Shown: positions 15,471 through 24,559, numbered from the stretch's first letter. The stretch: 64,000 nucleotides of DNA from Alistipes megaguti (GCF_900604385.1 NZ_LR027382.1:1054001-1118000), one strand, 5' to 3'. A program made the numbers and translations. Notes: a model not told the origin generated them from the letters alone.

Positions 15471-16574
15471 ATGAAATTCCGCTTCCCCGGCTTCAAGATC
15501 CTGGACCGGTACATACTCGGCAAGTTCCTGTCGACCTACTTCTTCGCCATCGCGATGATCATCGTCATCGTCGTCATCTTCGACTACGCCGAGAAGATCG
15601 ACGACTTCACGGCCACACATGCCCCGATGAAGGCCATCCTGCTGGAGAACTACCTGAACTTCGTCCCCTTCTTCATCAACCAGTTCAGCGGCCTGTTCAC
15701 CTTCATCGCCTGCATCTTCTTCACCTCGAAGATGGCCTATCAGACCGAAATCGTCGCCATGCTCTCGGGCGGAATGTCCTTCCGACGGCTCATGTGGCCC
15801 TACTTCCTCGGCGCACTGATCATCGCCTCGCTCTCGCTGACGCTCAACCTCTGGGTCATCCCCCGGGCACAGAGCCGCGTGATCGCCTTCCAGCAGAAGT
15901 ACATCCCAAAAAAACAGAACACACGCTACGACCGACACATCTACCGGCAGATCGAACCCGGAACGTTCGCCTACATCCGCGGCTACAACGGAAACGCCAA
16001 CCAGGCCTCGTTCTTCGTCCTCGAGCGCTACGAGGACGGCGAGATGGTCCGCTCGCTCGAGGCCGCCGACGCGCGGTTCGACCCCGAAACCAAGCGCTGG
16101 ACAGCCACCCGCTACACCAAACGTGAATTTACGGCCGACGGCGGCGAAACCTTCGAACAGTTCCGAAACCTCGACACGCTCATCAACCTCGAAGTGGCCG
16201 AACTGGGCGCCATCAACGACCTGATTCAGACCATGAACATCTCCGAGCTGAACCGCTTCCTCGAACAGCAGCGTGCCAAGGGTTCCGACTCGATCAACAT
16301 CATCGAGGTCGAAAAGCACGCCCGATACGCCTATCCGCTCTCGACATTCATCCTCACGCTGATCGGTGTCTCGCTCTCCTCGCGCAAGGTCCGCGGTGGA
16401 ACGGGCCTGCACATCGGCATCGGCACGGGACTCTGCTTCTCGTACATCCTCTTCAACCGATTCTTCGAGGAGTTTGCCAAGAGCGGAACGCTCCCCACGG
16501 GTCTGGCCGTCTGGCTGCCCAACATCATCTACCTGTTCATCGCCGTCTACCTCTACCGGAAAGCGCCGAAATAG
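15471..16574 (+). CDS. LptF/LptG (YjgP/YjgQ) family permease
   Basis: The protein has 367 residues with six transmembrane segments: two or three near the N-terminus (LSTYFFAIAMIIVIVVIF) and three near the C-terminus (FILTLIGVSLSS, SYILFNRFFEEFA, YLFIAVYLYRK). A periplasmic beta-rich domain lies between. This is the LPS-exporter transmembrane component that works with LptB to extract LPS from the inner membrane. IIEVEKHARYAYPLSTFILTL just before the last helices is the coupling region. It is 3 bp after tgt and 13 bp before the PASTA gene. Confidence 0.9.
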   Translation: MKFRFPGFKILDRYILGKFLSTYFFAIAMIIVIVVIFDYAEKIDDFTATHAPMKAILLENYLNFVPFFINQFSGLFTFIACIFFTSKMAYQTEIVAMLSGGMSFRRLMWPYFLGALIIASLSLTLNLWVIPRAQSRVIAFQQKYIPKKQNTRYDRHIYRQIEPGTFAYIRGYNGNANQASFFVLERYEDGEMVRSLEAADARFDPETKRWTATRYTKREFTADGGETFEQFRNLDTLINLEVAELGAINDLIQTMNISELNRFLEQQRAKGSDSINIIEVEKHARYAYPLSTFILTLIGVSLSSRKVRGGTGLHIGIGTGLCFSYILFNRFFEEFAKSGTLPTGLAVWLPNIIYLFIAVYLYRKAPK

Positions 16575-16587
16575 ACTCCTCAACACC

Positions 16588-17556
16588 ATGCAGAAACCAT
16601 CCACCAGCCTTATCGATCGTCTCCGGGAGCACAAACTCCTCTGGAACCTCCTGCTCATCGTCGTGATCATCCTGGCGATGGCCATCGCCGCACATCTGCT
16701 CATGCAGATCGGAACCCGCCACGGAGCCCGGCGCACGGTCCCCGACTTCTCCGGCATACCGCTCGACGAGGCCCGCCATCTGGCCCGCAAGCACGACCTC
16801 AAACTCCAGATCAACGACTCGCTCTTCGTCCCGGCATACGAGGGCGGAATCATCCTCGACCAACTCCCCGAGGGCGGCGTCGAGGTAAAACCCGGACGGA
16901 CGGTCTACATCACGATCAACTCCTTCCGCCAGAAGATGGTCCCCGTACCCTATGTCGCCGGGCGTTCGCTCCGGCAGGCCAAGAACATGCTCGAAATCGC
17001 CGGTCTGGAGATCGCCGAAATCGTATACCGCCCGGACATCGCCACGAACTATGTCCTCGAGGAGGTGTGTGACGGCAAGCCCGTCCAGCAGAACTCCCGC
17101 ATCGAGGCCGAAATGGGCTCCGGCGTGACGCTCTACGTCGGTCTCGAGGAGGGCGCCTCCTCGACGATCGTCCCGCAGGTGGTGGGGCAGCCCCTCGCCC
17201 AGGCCAAGGGGCGCCTCTGGGAATCGGGCCTCAACGTCGGTCGCATCGACTTCGACGAAGGGATCAATCTGCTCAATCAGAAGGAGGCCCGCGTCTACAT
17301 CCAGATCCCCGGGGCGGAGCACAGCGCCTCGCTGGGTTCGCGCATCGATCTGCGGCTCACGCTCGACATGGAGAAACTCGGGAAATACCGCTCCGAGGCC
17401 GAAAAGCTGGCCGCTCAGGCGGCCGAAGCCCGCAAGGCCGAGGAACAGCTGGAGGCCGATTCGCTGGCCCGGATCTCGCTGGATGAGACGCTGGAAGGCC
17501 CCCGGGAGGCGGACCGCACCCGGGAAAACGACGATAACGAAGGCTTTTTCGACTGA
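16588..17556 (+). CDS. PASTA-domain membrane protein
   Basis: The 322-residue protein has one N-terminal transmembrane helix (about 18-40), followed by three PASTA domains facing the periplasm. Each starts near VPDFSGIPLDEA, VPYVAGRSLRQA and VPQVVGQPLAQA and ends in a VYITIN-, VTLYVG- or LRLTLD-type strand. A charged helical tail rich in A, E and K follows. PASTA repeats bind peptidoglycan-like ligands in kinases and PBPs; no kinase or PBP domain is attached here. Its stop overlaps the ATG of the next gene by one base (TGATG), so the two are coupled. Confidence 0.85.
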   Translation: MQKPSTSLIDRLREHKLLWNLLLIVVIILAMAIAAHLLMQIGTRHGARRTVPDFSGIPLDEARHLARKHDLKLQINDSLFVPAYEGGIILDQLPEGGVEVKPGRTVYITINSFRQKMVPVPYVAGRSLRQAKNMLEIAGLEIAEIVYRPDIATNYVLEEVCDGKPVQQNSRIEAEMGSGVTLYVGLEEGASSTIVPQVVGQPLAQAKGRLWESGLNVGRIDFDEGINLLNQKEARVYIQIPGAEHSASLGSRIDLRLTLDMEKLGKYRSEAEKLAAQAAEARKAEEQLEADSLARISLDETLEGPREADRTRENDDNEGFFD

Positions 17557-18878
17557 TGAAGCGCGATTTGCTGAATAACACTTCGCCGTCGAAGCCGACG
17601 GGGGCAGAGACGGGGGCAGAGACGAGGACGGAAATGGGGACGGAAATGGGGACGGAGACGTCCGCAGAGATGTCCGCGGAGATGTCCGCGGGCGGGACAA
17701 CGGAAACGTCGGCGGGGGCCCGTTCTGCGGAGCGGACGGTCAAAGAGAGGCTCGAGTCGGAGGGTGAAGAGGGTGCAAAGGCCCGGACCTCGAACGGAAA
17801 AGAGGCCGCAGCCGACGACGAACTGTCCGATATCGACGAATCCGGCGATGAGGGCGAAGAGGAGGCCGGGCTCTATGAGCACTTCGCCGTGACGGCCGAC
17901 AAGGGGCAGACCCCGATGCGGCTGGACAAGTTCCTCACCGTGAGGATGGAGCACTGCTCGCGCAACCGTATTCAGGCCGCGGCCGACAGCGGAAACATCC
18001 TCGTAAACGGCAAGCCGGCCAAGTCGAGCTACAAGGTCAAGCCGCTCGACCGCATTCAGATCGTGCTGCCCTATCCGCGGCGCGAAACGGAGCTCGTGGC
18101 CGAGAACATCCCGTTGGACATCCCCTACGAGGACGAGCATCTGCTTATCGTCAACAAACCCGCCGGAATGGTCGTCCATCCCGGTGTGGGGAACTACACC
18201 GGAACGCTGGTCAACGCCCTGATGTACCACCTCAACGCCCAGGGGATCCCGGCCGAGGAGCAGAACCGCGCCGGACTGGTCCACCGCATCGACAAGAACA
18301 CCTCGGGGCTGCTCGTCATCGCCAAGGACGAACAGACCCATGCCCGGCTGGCCAAGCAGTTCTTCGACCATACGATCCAGCGCCGCTACGTCGCACTCGT
18401 CTGGGGCAACCTCGAAGAGGATGAGGGAACCATCACCGGAAACATCGGCCGAAGCCCCAAGGACCGGCAGAAGATGTATGTCTTCGCCGACGGGTCGCAG
18501 GGCAAGCACGCCGTGACGCACTGGAAGGTGCTGCGCCGATACGGATACGTCACCCTCGTGGAGTGCCGGCTCGAGACGGGACGCACCCATCAGATCCGCG
18601 TCCACATGGCCTGGATCGGACATCCGCTCTTCAACGACGAGCGTTACGGCGGCGACCGCATCCTCAAGGGCACGACCTTTGCCAAATACAGGCAGTTCAT
18701 CGAAAACTGCTTCGCCGTGATGCCACGCCATGCGCTCCACGCCCGGCTGTTGGGTTTCGAGCACCCGGCCACCCATCAGCAGGTCCTCTTCGACAGCGAA
18801 CTCCCCGACGACTTCAAGGCCCTGCTGGCCCGGTGGGACACCTACGTCGCCGGCGCCCGCGGTCAGGAGGAGCAATAG
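17556..18878 (+). CDS. RluD-type 23S rRNA pseudouridine synthase with long repetitive N-terminus
   Basis: The enzyme domain has an S4 RNA-binding module (MRLDKFLTVRM... QAAADSGNILVNGKP, about 125-175) and a catalytic core with HRIDKNTSGLLVIAKDE (Asp about 246) and GRTHQIRVHMAWIGHPL. This is the RluA/RluD family, which makes pseudouridines in 23S rRNA. The first about 110 residues are unusual: low-complexity T/E/G/S/A sequence with repeats of TEMG and SAEM, then an acidic DDELSDIDESGDEGEE stretch. That extension is absent from normal family members of about 340 residues. It is coupled to the PASTA gene upstream. Confidence 0.92.
   Translation: MKRDLLNNTSPSKPTGAETGAETRTEMGTEMGTETSAEMSAEMSAGGTTETSAGARSAERTVKERLESEGEEGAKARTSNGKEAAADDELSDIDESGDEGEEEAGLYEHFAVTADKGQTPMRLDKFLTVRMEHCSRNRIQAAADSGNILVNGKPAKSSYKVKPLDRIQIVLPYPRRETELVAENIPLDIPYEDEHLLIVNKPAGMVVHPGVGNYTGTLVNALMYHLNAQGIPAEEQNRAGLVHRIDKNTSGLLVIAKDEQTHARLAKQFFDHTIQRRYVALVWGNLEEDEGTITGNIGRSPKDRQKMYVFADGSQGKHAVTHWKVLRRYGYVTLVECRLETGRTHQIRVHMAWIGHPLFNDERYGGDRILKGTTFAKYRQFIENCFAVMPRHALHARLLGFEHPATHQQVLFDSELPDDFKALLARWDTYVAGARGQEEQ
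17590..17720 (+). repeat. Degenerate purine-rich tandem repeat in the pseudouridine synthase N-terminus
   Basis: Imperfect copies of GGGGCAGAGACG, GGACGGAAATGG and TCCGCGGAGATG follow one another in frame, encoding the TEMG- and SAEM-type repeats of the extension. Confidence 0.75.
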
Positions 18879-18948
18879 ACCCACAAAACCAGACACATGA
18901 CCGGATCCGGAAGGCCTGCGTCTCCGGAACAACCCTATTCGCAAGAAG

Positions 18949-20973
18949 ATGTTTCTGCCCACAACCATCAAGGAGGTCCGCGATCGCGGATGGGATCAGC
19001 TCGATGTGATCCTCTTCTCGGGCGATGCCTACATCGACCACCCGGCTTTCGGGGCGGCGGTCGTCGGACGGTTGCTCGAGGCCGAAGGCTATCGCGTGGC
19101 AATCGTCCCCCAGCCCAACTGGAGGGACGACCTGCGCGACTTCACCAAACTGGGCGCGCCGAGGTTGTTCTTCGGCGTGACGGCCGGAGCCATGGACTCG
19201 ATGGTCAACCACTACACGGCCAACATCCGGCTGCGCCATGACGATGCCTACACCCCGGGCGGAAAGGCCGGTTTCCGGCCCGATTACGCCGTGACGGTCT
19301 ACTCGCAGATCCTCAAGCGCCTCTATCCGCACGTCCCGGTCGTTGTCGGCGGCATCGAGGCCTCGCTCAGGCGGCTGACCCACTACGACTACTGGAGCAA
19401 CCGGCTCAAGCCTTCGGTGCTGGTCGAGAGCGGCGCCGATCTGCTGATCTACGGCATGGGCGAACGCGTCATCCAGCAGGTCGCACGCGCCATGCGCAAC
19501 GGATACAACGCCAAACTGCTGCGCAAAATCCGACAGGTGGCCTTCCTCTCCGACGAAAGCTACGTCGCGCGGCTCGATCCCGAGCGGACGATCCGTCTCC
19601 ACTCCTTCGAGAAGTGTGCCGCCGACAAGCGCGCCTTCGGCGAAAACTTCACCGTCATCGAGACCCAGAGCAACCTGATGGAGCCCGAAGCAACGCTCGT
19701 CGAACAGGTCGGTGACCGCTATGTCGTCGTGACGCCGCCGAACGCCGCCCTCTCGACCGAGGAGCTCGACCATTCGTTCGACCTCCCCTACGAGCGAGCC
19801 CCCCATCCGCGCTACAAAGGCCGCGGAGAGATCCCCGCCTGGGAGATGATCAAGTTCTCGGTCAATATCCACCGCGGATGTTTCGGCGGATGCTCCTTCT
19901 GCACCATCTCGGCCCATCAGGGCAAGTTCGTCCACTCGCGCAGCGAGCGCTCGATCCTCGCCGAGGTCGAACGCGTCGTGAAAATGCCCGGATTCAAGGG
20001 CTATCTCTCCGACGTCGGGGCCCCCTCGGCCAACATGTACCGCATGGGTGGCCGCGACCGTTCGCTCTGCGCCCGCTGCCGGAGGGCCTCGTGTCTCTAT
20101 CCGGCGAAGTGTCCCAACCTCGACAACGACCACCGGCCGCTGCTCGATCTCTACGCCAAAATCCGCGCCGTGAAGGGGATCAAGAAGGCCTTCATCGGAA
20201 GCGGCATACGCTACGACCTCTTCGACGACTCGCCCTACCTGCGCACGGTACTCGTCCACCACACCTCCGGCCGGCTGAAGGTTGCCCCGGAACACACCGA
20301 AGAGCGCGTGCTGCGGCTGATGCGAAAACCGCCGTTCACCCTCTTCGAAAAGCTCAATACGGATTTCCACCGCATCTGCCGCGAGGAGAAGCTGCCCTAC
20401 CAGTTGATTCCCTACTTCATCTCCTCGCACCCGGGGTGCACGGAGCAGGACATGAAGGCGCTGGCCGAAAAGGTGCTGGGGCGCCTGCACTTCAATCTGG
20501 AGCAGGTGCAGGACCTCACGCCCACGCCGATGACCCTCTCGTCGGTGATGTTCTACACCGGAGAGAACCCCTATACGCACGAGGCGGTCTACGTGGCCCG
20601 CTCGCAGGAGGAGAAGCGCCGGCAGAAGAGTTACTTTTTCAGCCGCACGGCCGAGGCGTCCGGCAGCGTCCGGCAAGGAGGATTCGGAAAGAGGGTGGAG
20701 GAAGGAGCCCGTTCAAAGGGGCTGCCGCTTCATCCCGGGTCGGGGAAGCGTCTCACGGGACTGGAAGAGGCCCGGAACCGGTCGGAAAAGCATGACACAA
20801 GCCCGGCAGGGGCCCGGGCAGGAAAGCGTCTCACGGAACCGGAAGAGGCCCGGAACCGGTCGGGGAAAGGGGCGGTGCGCGGGAAAGGTGCGGCACAGGA
20901 AAAAGGCTCCGCGTTAAAGAGATCCGCGCTGAAGAGACCCGCGCTAAAGAGACCCGCGCTGAAGAAAAGATGA
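18949..20973 (+). CDS. YgiQ family radical SAM protein with repetitive C-terminal tail
   Basis: The protein has 674 residues. It begins FLPTTIKEVRDRGWDQLDVI, and the N-terminal B12-binding-like region includes PNWRDDLRDF and VVVGGIEASLRRL. The radical-SAM cluster is C311-x3-C315-x2-C318 (GCFGGCSFCTIS). A second cysteine set, CARCRRASCLYPAKCPN, follows, as in YgiQ. The biochemical role of the family is not established. After about residue 575 the protein runs into a basic tail with repeats of GKRLT-x2-EEARNRS and ALKRP, probably a 3' extension. A terminator follows directly. Confidence 0.9.
   Translation: MFLPTTIKEVRDRGWDQLDVILFSGDAYIDHPAFGAAVVGRLLEAEGYRVAIVPQPNWRDDLRDFTKLGAPRLFFGVTAGAMDSMVNHYTANIRLRHDDAYTPGGKAGFRPDYAVTVYSQILKRLYPHVPVVVGGIEASLRRLTHYDYWSNRLKPSVLVESGADLLIYGMGERVIQQVARAMRNGYNAKLLRKIRQVAFLSDESYVARLDPERTIRLHSFEKCAADKRAFGENFTVIETQSNLMEPEATLVEQVGDRYVVVTPPNAALSTEELDHSFDLPYERAPHPRYKGRGEIPAWEMIKFSVNIHRGCFGGCSFCTISAHQGKFVHSRSERSILAEVERVVKMPGFKGYLSDVGAPSANMYRMGGRDRSLCARCRRASCLYPAKCPNLDNDHRPLLDLYAKIRAVKGIKKAFIGSGIRYDLFDDSPYLRTVLVHHTSGRLKVAPEHTEERVLRLMRKPPFTLFEKLNTDFHRICREEKLPYQLIPYFISSHPGCTEQDMKALAEKVLGRLHFNLEQVQDLTPTPMTLSSVMFYTGENPYTHEAVYVARSQEEKRRQKSYFFSRTAEASGSVRQGGFGKRVEEGARSKGLPLHPGSGKRLTGLEEARNRSEKHDTSPAGARAGKRLTEPEEARNRSGKGAVRGKGAAQEKGSALKRSALKRPALKRPALKKR
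20735..20970 (+). repeat. Degenerate repeats encoding the YgiQ tail
   Basis: Two copies of a roughly 60-bp block encode GKRLTGLEEARNRSEK and GKRLTEPEEARNRSGK (about 20746-20795 and 20821-20870). Short copies of GCGCTRAAGAGACCC follow, encoding ALKRP. Confidence 0.75.
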
Positions 20974-21007
20974 AAAAAGCCGGTCCTTTCGGGATCGGCC
21001 TTTTTTA
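20974..21007 (+). terminator. Intrinsic terminator after the ygiQ gene
   Basis: GCCGGTCC pairs with GGATCGGC (one G-U pair) around a short loop, followed by TTTTTT on the plus strand. Preceding AAAAAA could make it work for the minus-strand gene as well. Confidence 0.85.
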
Positions 21008-21036
21008 TTCCGGGAGGATTCATCCATATCCGGAGA

Positions 21037-21450
21037 TCAACGCATCGGGAACGAGAGCGTCCGGGCATCGAGGTAGGCATCCGGAAAGGGGCTCCAGTTC
21101 CACGCCTGACCGTTCGAAACCGTAAAGTGCGGACCCAGACGCAGCGTGTTGTTGTCAATCACCGTCACCCGCGACGGCAGATTTTCCCGCTGGATCTCCA
21201 CGATCGACGACATCGAAATCTTCGGCTTCGTACGCATCGGTCCCATTGTCTCGTAGTCCGGCCGCCACGGTGACAGGTGGGCCAGCGAATCCGGAAGCGT
21301 AAAGCCCGGATTCGTATGGCGAAGCAACGTATCCGGTTTGAACACCACTTTCGACTCCGGTTCCAGCAGCAGCGGCTCCGGCTGCTGGGCCTCGACGGTC
21401 CCCCCACATGCCGCAATCGCGGCCAACATTACGATGATACGCTTTTTCAT
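21037..21450 (-). CDS. Secreted hypothetical protein
   Basis: The 137-residue protein starts at the ATG at 21450 (MKKRIIVMLAAIAACGG) with a good signal peptide ending near VEAQQ. The mature part is hydrophilic, with a conserved-looking C-terminus (RVTVIDNNTLRLGPHFTV, then WNWSPFPDAYLD). The family is not recognised. An in-frame ATG at 21492 would extend it by 14 residues without a signal sequence at the front, so the later start is preferred. It follows recO by 45 bp and may be the third gene of a prmA-recO unit. Confidence 0.65.
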   Translation of the reverse strand: MKKRIIVMLAAIAACGGTVEAQQPEPLLLEPESKVVFKPDTLLRHTNPGFTLPDSLAHLSPWRPDYETMGPMRTKPKISMSSIVEIQRENLPSRVTVIDNNTLRLGPHFTVSNGQAWNWSPFPDAYLDARTLSFPMR

Positions 21451-21495
21451 ACGATCTGCTATTATTTTACTGTTATCCCTTCTGTCAATCAAACG

Positions 21496-22221
21496 TCAAA
21501 ACACCTCCCGCAGTATGTGCACCGAACGAACCGAACTGATTGCATCGAGATGGTAACCGAAATAGGTCAGCATCGCATTCAGAAACTCCGAACGCTGCGC
21601 ACGGTTCAGTCCGAGCGACCCCAGTTCGCGCACGTCGAGGCCCAGCAGCCGGTCCAGCAACGCCGCACGGGCCGGATCCATCGATCCGGGGTGGAGCGGT
21701 GGCGTCGGGGTATAAAGCCCCTCCCGGATGTCGAACCACCACCCCGGCCGATAGTCGTTGCCCGGCCGGAAACCCAACAGCCGGCTCAGATTGGCCAGAA
21801 ACCACAGGTGAAAGTTCGAAACCCCGCTCTCCAAGGCATCCAGCGCCAGCGCCGAGTTCCACACAAAATCGAACAGCGGCTCGTTGGGCTCACTCTCGCG
21901 GACCAGCCGGTAGAGCGTCTCGGCCATGAAGAGCGCCATGGTCGACTTGCGTACGTCGAACGGCAGGCTCTGCAACGCAAAACCCGCCCGAACCTCCTTG
22001 AAGCGGTCCATCTGCTGGCGCGATGACTCCAGCCCTTCGAACTCCACCGGAAACATCGGCTGGAAAAGAGCCAGTTTCGAACCGTGGCCCCGGCGGCTGC
22101 GGACCCCCTGGACCATATAGCTGCGGCGTCCCCCAACGTCGGTCAGCAGGTAGGCCACCAGCGACGAATCGCCGTATTTGAGCGTATGCAGCACGATGCC
22201 GCGCCCCTTGTAACTTCTCAC
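21496..22221 (-). CDS. recO: DNA repair protein RecO
   Basis: RecO (241 residues) loads RecA on SSB-coated DNA in the RecFOR pathway. The N-terminal OB fold is clear (KGRGIVLHTLKYGDSSLVAYLLT, residues 5-27, then SYMVQGVRSRRG). The following helical domain has MALFMAETLYRLVRE and FHLWFLANLSRLLGF, which is typical. It lacks an obvious zinc-binding cysteine cluster. It follows prmA by 13 bp. Confidence 0.9.
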   Translation of the reverse strand: MRSYKGRGIVLHTLKYGDSSLVAYLLTDVGGRRSYMVQGVRSRRGHGSKLALFQPMFPVEFEGLESSRQQMDRFKEVRAGFALQSLPFDVRKSTMALFMAETLYRLVRESEPNEPLFDFVWNSALALDALESGVSNFHLWFLANLSRLLGFRPGNDYRPGWWFDIREGLYTPTPPLHPGSMDPARAALLDRLLGLDVRELGSLGLNRAQRSEFLNAMLTYFGYHLDAISSVRSVHILREVF

Positions 22222-22234
22222 CGCAGCGTCTGCG

Positions 22235-23065
22235 TCACTTCGTCCGCCGTACGTGGACCATCATCCAACCGTCGCGCATGGCCGTCGAAACGGGCTCCAT
22301 GCCCAGTTCGGAGGCCGCCGCCACGATCGAGGGAACATCCGCCTCGAGGAAGCCGCTCATCAACAGATCGCCTCCTTCGTTGAGCGTCGCCGCATAGGAG
22401 GGCATGTCCGAAAGCAGGATGTTGCGGTTGATGTTGGCCAGAATGAAATCGTAGCGGCGGCCGGCGATCCGCCGCACGTCGCCCAGCATCGGCGTGATAC
22501 GATCTTCGACGCCGTTCGCGACGATATTCTCCCGGCAGTTGGCGTCGGCCCAGTCGTCGATGTCCACGGCGTCCATGTGCGTGGCGCCGCACTTCACCGC
22601 AACGATCGACAGCACCCCCGTGCCGCTGCCCATGTCCAGTCCGCTGCGCCCAGCTACTCCCAGATCGAGAATCGCCCGCGACATGAGCCATGTCGTGGCA
22701 TGGTGACCCGTGCCGAACGACATCTTCGGCATCACAACCACCTCCAGCTCCCCGGCCGGGGCCGCCTCGTGGAACGGTGCCCGGATCCGCAGCCGACCCT
22801 CGACGTCCGTGGCCGGAAAGTTCCGCTCCCAGAGGGCGTTCCAGTTCTGGGGCTCGATGGCGATGTAACGCCCATGCACCCCGTAACGCTCCAGCAGGGA
22901 ATCAACCTCCGACTTGCAGTCGGCAAGCCGCTCCTGAGGAATATAGGCCTTCAGCAGACCACCCTCGGTCTCGAAACTCTCGAACGGATAGTCGGCCAGC
23001 TCCGCCGTCAGGATCTCCCCCTGTTCGGCCTCCGTCACCGGAATCTGCAACGATACGTACTCCAT
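22235..23065 (-). CDS. prmA: Ribosomal protein L11 methyltransferase PrmA
   Basis: PrmA (276 residues) trimethylates ribosomal protein L11. The N-terminal L11-recognition domain leads to MPKMSFGTGHHATT, GLDMGSGTGVLSIVAVKCGA and DFILANINRNIL, the SAM site and catalytic-loop pattern of the family. Length is slightly short of the E. coli protein, as is usual in Bacteroidetes. It heads the prmA-recO unit and is divergent from the xerD-like gene. Confidence 0.93.
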   Translation of the reverse strand: MEYVSLQIPVTEAEQGEILTAELADYPFESFETEGGLLKAYIPQERLADCKSEVDSLLERYGVHGRYIAIEPQNWNALWERNFPATDVEGRLRIRAPFHEAAPAGELEVVVMPKMSFGTGHHATTWLMSRAILDLGVAGRSGLDMGSGTGVLSIVAVKCGATHMDAVDIDDWADANCRENIVANGVEDRITPMLGDVRRIAGRRYDFILANINRNILLSDMPSYAATLNEGGDLLMSGFLEADVPSIVAAASELGMEPVSTAMRDGWMMVHVRRTK

Positions 23066-23082
23066 ATTATGTAAAATTTTCC

Positions 23083-23090
23083 TATCTTCG
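23083..23090 (+). promoter_or_regulatory. -7-like box (TATCTTCG) for the xerD-like gene
   Basis: TATCTTCG differs from TAnnTTTG by one base. It lies in a short AT-rich intergenic patch about 45 bp before the ATG. Confidence 0.4.
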
Positions 23091-23133
23091 TACGGACAAA
23101 GTTACGATTATTTCCCCGGATAGCTCCACCATC

Positions 23134-24030
23134 ATGGCAGAAAATACAAAAAAATGGGCCGATGCCGGCCGGCGGTACGCCACCTACATCAAGCTCGAAA
23201 AACGACTCTCAGCAAACTCCGTCGAGGCCTACATGCGCGACCTGAGACAGTTCGCGCACTTCATCCTCCGGATGTGGGACGTCCCGCCCCGAAAGGTCGA
23301 GGCCGCGATGGTCGAGCGTTACATGGCCTGGCTTTACGACCGGGGCCGCGAAAAAAGCTCCCAGGCCCGCGCGCTGAGCAGCGTCAGGAGCTTCTTCAAC
23401 TTCCTGATGATCAACGATCAGATCGATGCTTCGCCCGCCGAATTCGTACAAAGCCCCAAGTTCGGACGACAGCTCCCCGACGTCCTCTCCACCGACGAAA
23501 TCGACCGCATCATCGCCACGGTCGACACCTCGACGGTCAAGGGGCTGCGCGACCAGGCCATGCTCGAAGTGCTCTACTCGTGCGGACTGCGCGTCTCGGA
23601 GCTCACCTCGCTCCGGATTCAGGACCTCTTCTTCGGCGAAGGGTACATCCGCGTCATCGGAAAGGGCGACAAACAACGGATCGTTCCCATCAGCGCCGTG
23701 GCACGCGAACGCATTCACCGCTACCTCAACAAGCGTCCCGGAGCCCGTTCGAACGAAGACATCCTCTTCCTGAACAACCGCGGCGGTAAACTTACCCGCG
23801 TGATGGTCTTCACCATCCTCAAGGAGGCCGCCCAAAGAGCCGGCATTCACAAGCACATCAGCCCCCACACCTTCCGCCACTCCTTTGCCACCCATCTGCT
23901 CGAGGGAGGGGCCTCGATCCGCCAGGTGCAGGAGATGCTCGGTCACGAAAGCATCCTCACCACCGAAATCTACACCCACCTCGACAACAGCCATCTGCGA
24001 CGTACCGTCGAGGAGCATCTGCCCGTCTGA
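23134..24030 (+). CDS. Tyrosine recombinase XerD-like (chromosome dimer resolution)
   Basis: The 298-residue protein has an N-terminal SAM-like DNA-binding domain and a C-terminal catalytic domain. The catalytic residues are all visible: R153 in CGLRVSELTSLR, K177, H245 and R248 in HTFRHSFATHLLEGGA, H271 in MLGHESILTT and Y280 in EIYTHLDNSHLR. The size and composition match housekeeping XerC/XerD and not phage integrases. The ATG at 23134 is preferred; upstream in-frame sequence is prmA antisense. It stands alone. Confidence 0.93.
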   Translation: MAENTKKWADAGRRYATYIKLEKRLSANSVEAYMRDLRQFAHFILRMWDVPPRKVEAAMVERYMAWLYDRGREKSSQARALSSVRSFFNFLMINDQIDASPAEFVQSPKFGRQLPDVLSTDEIDRIIATVDTSTVKGLRDQAMLEVLYSCGLRVSELTSLRIQDLFFGEGYIRVIGKGDKQRIVPISAVARERIHRYLNKRPGARSNEDILFLNNRGGKLTRVMVFTILKEAAQRAGIHKHISPHTFRHSFATHLLEGGASIRQVQEMLGHESILTTEIYTHLDNSHLRRTVEEHLPV

Positions 24031-24202
24031 ATGGAAGAAAACAAGAGACGACGGAAAAAACAGGCGGAAAGGGAGGGCCGAAAGAGCCGGGAAAATCGAA
24101 AGGGAAAGGAGGGACGGCCCGGAACTGGAGCAGGACTGGGTCCAAACGGCTCAAAACGGGACGAAACCGGATCGGAGCCGGGGCGAAGCCGGCGATCCGC
24201 AG
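24031..24202. other. Purine-rich intergenic sequence after the xerD-like gene
   Basis: The plus strand is markedly G/A rich (for example GGCGGAAAGGGAGGGCCG) with imperfect repeats such as GGGACGAAACCGGATCGGAGCCGG. No gene or terminator was recognised. It resembles other gene-end repeats in the window. Confidence 0.5.
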
Positions 24203-24559
24203 TTACAACGGCCGGATCCGCGACTGGGGCGTAAGGCGCAGGGCCGCGTAGTCCAGCCCCGAGATCACCACCCAGACACCCCCTTCGGCCACCATTCGCG
24301 GAAGCAGTACGGCAAGATCTCCCCCCTCCGCCCGCATCCGTTCGAAGGCCGGTCGGCAATCCGCCGGGAAGTCCGCCACCAGCAGCCCCGCATAAAACTC
24401 CGTCGCCGCCAGCCGGTCGGGCTTCGGACACTGTTCCACCAGAAAACTCCCGTCGGCATAAAAGGTGACCAACGGTTGGCGCAACACCCCCTGCGGCGTC
24501 CAGAGCAGATTAGAGGCTATCCTGCGGCGGAAGGGCTTTGCGGAAGAATTCATCGGCAA
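24203..24559 (-). CDS. Hypothetical protein at the end of the flippase-holB-folK run
   Basis: The 118-residue protein has no signal peptide or transmembrane helix. Visible blocks are LLWTPQGVLRQPLVTFY, DGSFLVEQCPKPD, ATEFYAGLLVADFPADCRPAF and VAEGGVWVVISGLDYAALRL. The pattern looks like a real folded protein. Its start overlaps the DUF4296-like gene by about 50 bp. An internal ATG at 24553 is also possible. The family is not recognised. Confidence 0.55.
   Translation of the reverse strand: MPMNSSAKPFRRRIASNLLWTPQGVLRQPLVTFYADGSFLVEQCPKPDRLAATEFYAGLLVADFPADCRPAFERMRAEGGDLAVLLPRMVAEGGVWVVISGLDYAALRLTPQSRIRPL

Noticed and set aside
14310..16853. Long open frame on the minus strand opposite tgt and the LptF/G-like gene
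   Set aside because: It is a shadow frame caused by GC-rich codon bias of the plus-strand genes. Its translation is rich in D, E, G, V and R, with no domain, and the plus-strand genes are unambiguous.
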